A DNA stretch of 64,000 nt, from the NCBI GenBank assembly GCA_013180625.2, contig SNVD02007491.1, forward strand, positions 124,001 through 188,000. Reading direction: 5' to 3'. Positions within the stretch are counted from its first letter, which is position 1. Every line of letters begins with the position of its first letter. Of the stretch, positions 56,615 to 64,000 are shown piece after piece. The translations under genes and the position numbers were made by a program. Under the pieces are notes generated by a model, which saw nothing but the letters and a program-made list of their open reading frames with translations, had not been told where the DNA came from and did no database searches. Source of the stretch: Boswellia sacra (taxonomy: Eukaryota; Streptophyta; Magnoliopsida; Sapindales; Burseraceae).

Positions 56615-57009
56615 ATTTGAAACCTGGAGAGAAAGGCTCGGATTAGTCGATAAGGAAACGTGTAGCATTTAGTGCAGTCCATGGATTGGTGTATTTACAT
56701 GGTAACTATGATCCTAAGATTATACATCGTGACCTAAAAGCTGCCAATATCCTTTTGGATGACAATTTTGAAGTTGTTCTTGTTGATTTTGGGCTAGCGA
56801 AACTTGTTGACACAAAATTGACACATGTTACCACTCAAGTGCGTGGTACAATGGGCCACATAGCCCTAGAATATTTATCAACTGGGAAAGCCTCGGAGAA
56901 GACTGATGTGCTTGGATATGGTATAACTCTTTTAAAAATTGTAACTGGTCAATGTGCAACAGATTTCTCTCGCCTTGAAGAGGAAGAGAGTGTTCTTCTG
57001 CTTGATCAT
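56615..57009 (+). pseudogene. RLK pseudogene exon 9: kinase catalytic core
   Basis: Encodes DLKPGEKGSD, TAG stop (56,644-56,646, in place of Trp), [20 protein letters not shown], the catalytic loop [58 protein letters not shown] and [25 protein letters not shown] and DFG are intact; the APE motif reads ALE and the residue before DFG is Val. ATAG acceptor and GTAAGA donor are good. The exon encoding the C-lobe end is not in the window. Confidence 0.95.
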
Positions 57010-57430
57010 GTAAGACTATTAACCTACTTGTGACTCCCAAGTATTATTTCAAGTTATTTATCTTTTATTTGATTTTGCTTTAATATGATTGTTGATTTCT
57101 AACCGTGGAGCTTCTTATTTTATGATCTTCATATTTTCTTTCTGATATATTTATGTTCTTTGTTTTATTTTCTTTTTTGAGATATTGCATTTAATTACCA
57201 TAAAAAGCTGTCATAAGTTATAACAAATTAACTAGAGGTTTATAGGTACACCAAAAACTATCCCATTGTTAAAAATCAAATGCTATATAAATTGTACACC
57301 CCATCATCTGCGCCCACCCACAAACCCCCCACCCACCCCCTAAAAAAAAAAAGACTATAGTTCCAAACTACAGAGTAGTCTAGAACCCTTTTGTAATTAA
57401 AATTAATGAAAAGAGTGTCTTAAAATTTTG
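57010..57430 (+). other. Intron after exon 9
   Basis: AT-rich with a C-rich run ACCCACAAACCCCCCACCCA at about 57,311-57,340; no gene seen. Confidence 0.45.
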
Positions 57431-57839
57431 GTATGTTTCCTTTTACTCAAAATTTAATTCAACAAATGAGGATGGAATTTAGAAAAGAACAATATTGTAG
57501 TAGACTCTATATAGATGCTTTTCTGGAAAATAGGAGAAAAACTTCAGAAAATTAACAAGATAGGTAAGTATGCTTTAGAGAAGTCTGTCAACTCTCCCAA
57601 GAGCAAAGCTCAATAGAATATTTGCACAAAATCCAATGCCCTCCTCATTCTCAGTTCTCCCTCTTAATATCCCGTAACTAAAACTCTCTCTCTCTCTCTC
57701 TCTCTCAGTAGAAGAAACTAACTTCTAGCCTTATTTATAAACAGAAAAACAATCTATATAGAAATACTTCAACCCTACCCCAAATGTTTTTATTTACTTT
57801 TGGTGTCTACAATAAGTGAACCTAATTTGAGGCTTAACC

Positions 57840-59330
57840 TTGTCCTCAAGGTGGAAGTCAAGGAATTGATACTGCAATAACTCAAAACTCTCCCAACTGG
57901 CTTCAAAATCTGGCAATCCCTTCCATTTGATGAGCACTTCTGGTTTAGGACCCAAACTGTCCTTTTTTTACGTGTTTCCTACAACACTTTCTGGTTCCAC
58001 CATAAGTTCCATATCCATATTAAGTTGTGAGGGAATAAGGGTGGAAACAGAAGCAAATCCCATAACCTTTTGAGTTGAGAAACATGGAAAACAAGATTTA
58101 CAGCAGAATTGGCTGGCAACTTTAGTTTATAAGCGACCTGCCCAACCTTAGCTTCCACTAAATAGGTAGAATCTAGGAATTAGCTTTTCATTCCTACATC
58201 CAGCCAAGGATTTTGGTGATAAGGTTGTAGTTTCAAATAAACCATACCCCCCATCTGAAATTGAACATCCTTATGCTTGCCATCCGCAATCAATTTTATT
58301 TTATCTTGAGCAACCTGAAGATGTTGCTTTAGCTCATCCAACATGGCATCCGTTTCTTCAAATAAATGTTCCATAGTTGACACAGCAGTGGAACCATGTC
58401 TTAACTGAAGTAATGGAGGTAGATCTCGACCATACGGTAGTTTGGAAGGAGCTGCCTTGGTTGCTTTATGGTAGGAGGTGTTGTACCCCAATGTAGCCAC
58501 TTTGCCAACTTTTTAGGTTTGTCAGCCATAAAACACCTTAAATAAGTCTCCAAACACGTATTAACTACCTCTGACTATCCATCGGATGGAGGGTGATATT
58601 GTATTTTAAATAATTCTATCCAAAACAAAGGAACACTTAATCCCTCTCTAATAAATAGGGCAGCAACTGTTTGTGTAGTAAAGGGATGTTTTAGAGCCAA
58701 ACAATTTCCAAATGTACTCATGACAGTCCAATACCACAAGAATAGTGTCATACCCCTCCGACCTAGGCAAGCCCTTCACAAAATTCATTGTAATGTCTTC
58801 CCAAACTTGGTTAGGAATCAGGATAGACTAGAGAAGACCAGTTGGGAATAATGCCAAATATTTATTTTGTTGGCAAACCCCACATGACTCCACATAGGCT
58901 TTTATATCCTTTTTCATTCCTTTCCGACAAAATTCTTTCAAAATGTGTTGCATTGTCTTCAACATAATTGAATGGCCACCCAAAGGGATGTCATGGAATT
59001 CTTTTAGTCACTTAGGAATGAATTGTGACCCCTGAACCAACTCTATTCTGCCCTTATACAACAGCTGACCTTAAATCAGTACATAACCTTCATGAGTGGT
59101 TGTTCTAGCCAAAATGGATTCTTTGAGCTGCTTCAATTCATCATTTCATCTATTGTCCTTTGTATTATGCTACACTCGTAAGTCAGGTACAAAGAAAGAG
59201 AACCCAATTCTAATCAACGAGATAAGGCATCCGTGGCTTTATTTTCAAGGCCGAGTCGATCAAACACCATCAACTTAGACAACCATTTTTTATGTTCCTC
59301 ACCATCCGGTGCTCAAGAAGGTATTTAAGA
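57840..59330 (-). pseudogene. Gypsy-2 integrase and chromodomain
   Basis: The chromodomain near 57,840-57,960 reads LIKWKGLPDFEASWESFELL then HLEDK. The integrase C-terminal frame at 58,180-58,500 has YNTSYHKATKAAPSKLPYGR and MGGMVYLKLQPY. Catalytic-core and zinc-domain text is recognisable but fragmented through 58,560-59,050. Closest match in the window is Gypsy-1. Confidence 0.82.
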
Positions 59331-60420
59331 CTCTTTTGGTTAGTTCTTGCAAGAAAATTTATGCCCAACAAATAAGGCCTCCATTTTTGAACCACCAGAG
59401 CAATAGCCATTAATTCCTTCTCATATACTGATTTCAATCGAGAATGTTGGGGAAGTACATGGTTATAATAAGCAATTGATCGCTACCTTTATATCAAAAT
59501 AGCCCCTAAACCAGCCTCGGATGCATTCATCTCAATAACAAATGGTTGGCTAAAATCGGGAAGAGCTAGAATCGGAACTGCAGGCATAGCTTTTTTTAAC
59601 TTTTGAAAAGCTTCTTCAACCTCTTCATTCCACCCAAAGTTATCTTTTTTGAGTTGTTTCGTGAAGGGAAAGCTAGTTTCCCATACCCTTTCAACAAATT
59701 TTCTATAATATCCAGTTAAACCAAGAAACCCTCTTAACTCTTTCAAGTTTCTAGGAGTAGGCTATTGTTGTATCACTTCCACTTTTGAATTATCAATAGC
59801 CACCCCCCATCCCTAGAAATTACATGGCCAAGGTATTCCAAGTCATCTTGAGCAAACAAACATTTTTCTTTTTGGTTGGCATATAATTGATGCTGTCTAA
59901 AAGTATCCAATACCATCCACAAATGTTTTAAATGATCCTTCATACTTTTATTGTAAACCTAGATGCCTTCAAGGAGAACCAACACAAACTTCCTTAGAAA
60001 TTTCCTAAAAACATCATTGATTAGAGCTTGAAATGTCAATGGTGCATTTGTGAGAGCAAAAGGCATCACCAAGAACTCATAATACCCATCATGGGTATAA
60101 AATGCGATCTTATTAACATCTTCTAATTTTACTCGAATTTGATGATATCTAGACTTAAGATCTAATTTTGAAAACACGTATACTCCATATAATTCATCTA
60201 ATAACTCATCAATGATGGGAATAGGATGCTTATCTAGAACTATAGCTTGGTTTAAGGCCCTGTAATCTACATAAAACCATAAGCTTCCATCCTTCTTTTT
60301 AACTAAGAGTACTGGACTGGAAAAGTGGATATATTGCAAACCCTTTTGACACCAGCTACCAACATCTATTACACAAGCTTTTTAATTTCATCTTTTTTGA
60401 ATTTGAGGATAATGATAACG
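59331..60420 (-). pseudogene. Gypsy-2 reverse transcriptase and RNase H
   Basis: [62 protein letters not shown]; the catalytic FxDD box is lost (VLVLLEGI then stop). RNase H side: FLGLTGYYRKFVERVWE, ALPDFSQPFVIEMNASEAGL and SVYEKELMAIALVVQKW. Confidence 0.86.
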
Positions 60421-60739
60421 CCTTACACTCACTGGTTGCATTCGTTCCTTCAACATAATAGCATGTTCATGTCCTTCAACTAAGAAGTAATCCTTAGGGC
60501 ATCTCAAAAACTTATTTACATTGATGGAGCAGGTTCTTCGATTCTTCAAGAACTTATGGATGCTTGGAATTTGACACTACTATTAGAGAGTTCAGTACCG
60601 GCAAAACCCCTTGACCCCCATTTCTTATTGCTTTCGTCAAAGACTTCAAAGACACATGAATTTTCAAAGGCCTGGATCCCCTTATGATAACATGCTTCCC
60701 CAATCAATCTTGAACTCAATGGTCAAAGCTTTACAGTCA

Positions 60740-61880
60740 AATTGAATCACCCCTAAGGTTTCCAGCCACAACATCCCAAGTACAAAATCTAATCCAACCA
60801 GCTCTAATGGAAGGAAATTCTTCAACAATTGTGAGCCCTTGAATTAATTTCACATTCTTATAAAGTCCCTCTCCTTTTACTAGTGTTCTTGTACCCAGCA
60901 ATACACCATACCCGTTAGTGGCTTCCATTGGCAATGAAAATTTCTTAACTAAGGCACGAGAGATGAAATTATGAGTAGCCCCTAGATCAATGAGCTACCA
61001 CCTCTTCCCCATGCAAATTTCCCTTTAACTTGATAGTTTGAAGAGATGATAGCCCACCAACCGAATTCATTGATAACTCACTCTCTCCAATTCAACTTCC
61101 TTCAATTCATTGTCCTTTTGGGATGATTCTTCATCATTTTCCACTAACTCATCGTCTTTTTGAACTACGATCGCTTGTAATGCCTTGAATTTACAACAAT
61201 GGCCTGGAGAAAATTTCTCATCATAATGGTAACAAAGGCCTTTCTTGCATTTGGATTGTAATTCTGTACTAGATAATTAGCGAAAATGGGTCTTTGAGCT
61301 GTTTTCGACAACATTTTTTGGTGTCATTGTCAGCTGGCCACTGTACATGCTGGTATTCTTCATCAAGAAATAGCCAGAAGAAAGAACTCCTATTTTTTTT
61401 TCCATTTAACGCAGGACCAGCTCTATAATTTTTAAAAGCCATATTTTTATTTTCAAGTTTCTGGGCTAGGCCCATAATTCAGTCCAAGCCAGAAGGCCTA
61501 AAAGCCCTCAACTCAAATATCAACTATGGCCGTAAACTATCAATAAATTGGCCCTCGAGTTTATGCTTCGGTACATCCTCCATCGATGACACAATCTTCT
61601 TAAACTGTTGGTAATACTCTCTCACCATCCCTTCCCGTCGAAGAACCAGAAGCTGCTCGAAATGCCATCCTAACTTCCCTGAAATCTGTCAAGCAACAAC
61701 CCTTTTAATTCCCCCTATAATCGGAAAGCATGACGAGAGTCTTCCCTCTGATGCCAAGTGAAGCCTCACCCTTTTATTGAAACAACAATGACCGCTAACT
61801 TTTCCTTTTCCATCACTCGATTCAAGAAAAAAAAAATGCTTAACCCGATATACCCATTCATCAAGGTCCCCTCCATCAAA
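60740..61880 (-). pseudogene. Gypsy-2 protease and gag
   Basis: Protease-side text around 60,990 (LIDLGATHNFIS) with GYGVLLGTRTLVKGEGLYKN. Zinc knuckle CYHYDEKFSPGHCC near 61,200-61,245. Gag TFDGGDLDEWVYRVKHFF near 61,826-61,880. Confidence 0.82.
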
Positions 61881-62290
61881 TGTTAAAATCTTTGTAGGCA
61901 TCCAAATAAGGTATGGAGCTCTAAAAATAGCTTCTGCCCAAAGATATGTAGGAACTTTACTTCCAAACAACAAAGCCCTAGCAACTTCTAAGAGGTGTTT
62001 ATTATTACATTTAGCTACCCCATTTTGTTGAGGTGTGTAACCACAACAGCTTTGATGAATCATACCTTTTCCCAAGAAAAATCTGCCAAAGATTTTACTA
62101 AAGTATTTCCTACCATTGTCACTTCTGAAAATTTTTATTTTTTCTTTAAACTGTGTTTCCACCATGGTGTAAAAATTTTTGAAAACTTCCTCCACTTCAG
62201 ATTTCTCTTTTAACAAATATACCTAGTTGACTCATGTGTGATCATCAATGAGGCTAACAAACCATTTTTTTCCAGAAAATGTGGATACCT
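61881..62290 (-). pseudogene. Copia-E integrase core
   Basis: KIKIFRSDNGRKYFSKIF keeps the second catalytic Asp; YTPQQNGVAKCNNKHLLEVA has Lys where the catalytic Glu is expected (VAE). LFGSKVPTYLWAEAIF follows. The open frame 61,689-62,216 continues without a stop into Gypsy-2 gag. Confidence 0.85.
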
Positions 62291-62300
62291 TAGATGGTCC

Positions 62301-62930
62301 CTACACATCACTGTGAACTAATGTGAAAGGTTTTGATGCCTTACATGGTCTAAAAGAGTAATGGGACTTGTGATGTTTGGCTAATTCACAAATTTCACAT
62401 TGAAAAGAAGATGGACTTTTATTGATAAATATATTAGGAAACAAATGTTTCATATAATGAAAACTTGGATGACCTAATCTATAATGATATAATATAACAT
62501 TATCAGCACTAGAAACATAACTAGAATTAAAACAGGTACTTTGAACTTTTTTCCTTGACTCAGTTCCATCTTCAAAGACATAAAGACCTTCGCTCACTTT
62601 AGCACAGCCAATCATCCTCCTCGAGTCTAGTTCCTGAAACTTACACCAAGTGGGATAGAAATTAGCTCGACAATTGAGATCATTGGTTAATTTGCTAATT
62701 GAAAAAAGGTTACAAGATAACTTAAGCACATGAAGAACATTATGCACAGTTAGAGAATGAGATAAAACAATGGATCCTATCCTAGCTATAGCCGAGAGAG
62801 AGCCATTAGCTATCTTGATTTTTTTGTTTCCTGCACATGGACTATAGGTTGAGAAAAGATTTGAACAACTTTTCATGTGATTAGTTGTCCAGAGTCAATG
62901 ATCCAAGAGTCTAGTTGACTAGAGTTGACA
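62301..62930 (-). pseudogene. Copia-E protease and integrase zinc domain
   Basis: WIIDSG near 62,905 is the protease active site. Then IANGSLSAIARIGSIVLS, LSCNLFSISKLTNDLNC, and the zinc domain YHYRLGHPSF...CEICELAKHHKSH, LVHSDV. The 191-codon open frame 62,301-62,876 covers most of it. Confidence 0.88.
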
Positions 62931-63258
62931 CTAAGAAGGGCAGAAACAAAGTTATCTTTTTGAGCTAAAGAACAAGAGGGATTAACTGAAATTATGGAGA
63001 TTGGAAACGTTTATACAAGTGCTCTAACTATTCCTTTGTGAATGGAGACGCATCTGAATTGACTCGCTACACCTGATTGTCTTCAAGTAAAGCTTGGAAT
63101 GCACGATTTTCACTTCCCGATTTTTTCTTCCAATTTTGAGGCTTTCCATGAATCTTCCAACATGTCTCCCTTATGTCCCATGGCTTCTTACGGTAATCAC
63201 ACCAAGGTTTCTTCTTTCCCCTTCAAATTTAGAGCCTCTTGAAACAAAGGCTGAGCTC

Positions 63259-64000
63259 TCAATTTGTGTCATAGGCTTTGCTACTTAGGTTATGCAACAT
63301 AACTTTCCTCTTAGTTTCTTCCCTTCTAATATCGAAAAAGGCCTCACGAAAAGGTTGCTCACCCAGAATCCAAACCCTGACTTCATCTAGCTCAGGATTG
63401 AGACTTGTTAGGAACAAATAAACCCAATCGTTCTCCTCCTTCTTCATGATTTTCATGCTATTAGAGGTACAATCCCACCCATCATTATAACATTGATCCA
63501 GTTCTTGCCACAAAGAGACCATCTCATTGTAATAAACAGCAACCTCACATTCAACTTGTTTAGATTTTCACATTTTTGTCTTCAACTCAAAAATCTAAAA
63601 TGAGATTTCAAGATCTGAATAGGTTTCTTTCACTGCCTGCCACACATCCTTTACGGTTGGTAAGAAAAGATAAGGTTTACCTATGGTTGACTCCATGGAT
63701 TTGATAAGCCAAGAGGTAACCACCGAATTTTCTAACCTCTATGCGCCCAGATTAGGGTCTCTGGCTTCTAGTCGCTTCACTTCATATGTCAAATACCTAA
63801 GCTTTCCCTACCATCAATTGCTAGCTTCATGGATTGTACCAATTCTAGGTAATTTTCCCAATTGAACTTGTGAGAAGTCAATTGGAAAGGAGAACTATGA
63901 GAAATTAGATCAGCCCCACTGATTGTTATGACAACCCCTAAACTAGATCTCTCTGTAGTCTCTTCAGAAGAATTTGTAGGCTTTATAGCCCTAGTCATTG
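63259..64000 (-). pseudogene. Copia-E gag
   Basis: ADLISHSSPFQLTSHKFNWE then NYLELVQSMKLAIDGRE at the start (63,840-63,930), a stop, then YNEMVSLWQELDQCY, WVYLFLTSLNPELDEVRVWI, LGEQPF and DIRREETKRKVML, which match copia gag (UBN2/DUF-type). The zinc knuckle region near 63,080-63,200 is degraded. Confidence 0.85.

Larger units (their letters stand above)
13948..57009 (+). pseudogene. LRR receptor-like serine/threonine kinase pseudogene (At5g63710-like), 9 exons seen, 3' end missing
   Basis: Nine exons in correct order, strand and intron phase encode a signal peptide, N-terminal cap, about four leucine-rich repeats, a juxtamembrane/transmembrane segment and most of a kinase domain. The whole resembles the Arabidopsis LRR-II family kinase At5g63710, a SERK relative that would sit in the plasma membrane. 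Lesions: TAG at 13,990; a 2-base insertion and lost donor in exon 3; no AG acceptor before exon 4; TGA at 40,512; TGA at 43,245; TAG at 52,734; a 1-base insertion at 52,950-52,953; TAG at 56,644. The kinase has altered glycine-loop and APE residues. The final exon(s) for the kinase C-lobe are not found before 64,000. The 43-kb span comes from retroelements in introns 3, 5, 7 and 8. Family assignment is confident; non-function follows from the lesions. Confidence 0.88.
57430..61880 (-). mobile_element. Ty3/gypsy chromovirus Gypsy-2, 5'-truncated
   Basis: Same domain order and strong sequence similarity to Gypsy-1. On the minus strand from 61,880 it has gag, a zinc knuckle, protease, RT, RNase H, integrase and a chromodomain, then a 3' LTR-like region at about 57,430-57,832 (GAAGTCTGTCAACTCTCCCA matches the Gypsy-1 LTR). 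About 40 bases spanning the LTR edge and polypurine tract are deleted at 57,830. The 5' LTR and gag start are missing: gag joins Copia-E integrase at about 61,880. Many stops; inactive. Confidence 0.88.
61881..64000 (-). mobile_element. Ty1/copia element Copia-E, gag to integrase, running off the right edge
   Basis: On the minus strand from the right edge: gag, protease, pre-integrase and integrase in copia order. The polyprotein is cut inside integrase at about 61,880, where Gypsy-2 gag begins. RT, RNase H and the 3' LTR are not found in the window; the 5' LTR should lie beyond 64,000. Several stops. Confidence 0.88.

Noticed and set aside
56686..57033. Treating the kinase frame as an intact separate kinase
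   Set aside because: It has only the catalytic loop to subdomain IX, begins after a stop in the same exon, and continues the N-lobe of exon 8 across an intron.

Overview
This is a stretch of eudicot plant nuclear DNA: AT-rich, gene-poor and almost entirely made of transposable elements layered around one dead host gene. The evidence is a spliced plant receptor-kinase gene, plant LTR-retrotransposon lineages with initiator-Met or Asp tRNA primer sites, CACTA, hAT and MULE-type DNA elements, SINE-like tRNA relics and an integrated plant pararetrovirus relic. I cannot name the species. I see no rRNA, tRNA gene or CRISPR array, and no intact single-copy host gene.

Layout. 1-12.1 kb: intergenic DNA with DNA-transposon debris: a CACTA end (1-1194), a PIF-like MITE (2.5-3.9 kb), a decayed hAT transposase (5.3-6.3 kb), a small MITE (7.3 kb) and two MULE-type inverted-repeat elements (8.9-9.3 and 10.6-12.1 kb). 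13.9-57.0 kb: nine recognisable exons of an LRR receptor-like kinase resembling Arabidopsis At5g63710, in the right order, phase and strand. They carry five in-frame stops, two frameshifts and several lost splice sites, so it is a pseudogene; its last exon or exons are not in the window.

The introns hold the repeats. Intron 3 (about 24 kb) contains a complete but dead 5.4-kb chromovirus (18.1-23.5 kb, TSD CAATC) and a minus-strand Copia relic split in two (23.5-24.2 and 39.1-40.0 kb). The split is caused by a plus-strand Copia element (24.59-38.94 kb), which is itself split by a young Athila-like element (27,552-36,407, TSD GTATC). Intron 5 holds a 1.17-kb TRIM (41.4-42.6 kb, TSD AATAT). Intron 7 holds inverted pieces of an endogenous caulimovirid (43.4-46.8 kb), an LTR relic and a 4.9-kb Copia element (47.4-52.3 kb, TSD AGGAA). 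Intron 8 holds another minus-strand Copia relic (53.7-55.7 kb). Downstream of exon 9 lies a 5'-truncated chromovirus (57.4-61.9 kb) fused directly to the integrase of a further Copia element that runs off the right edge.

The most notable object is the Athila-like element. It keeps both LTRs (about 1.3% different by eye), primer site, polypurine tract, part of gag, a protease and the start of pol. Its reverse transcriptase, RNase H and integrase are missing. In their place, in sense orientation, are an intronless copy of a LOG-type cytokinin-activating enzyme (one frameshift from full length) and, upstream of it, a second unrecognised cysteine-containing reading frame. Between the two is a short tandem repeat carrying CACGTG boxes. 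This looks like a retrotransposon that captured host transcripts and then moved them as one unit.
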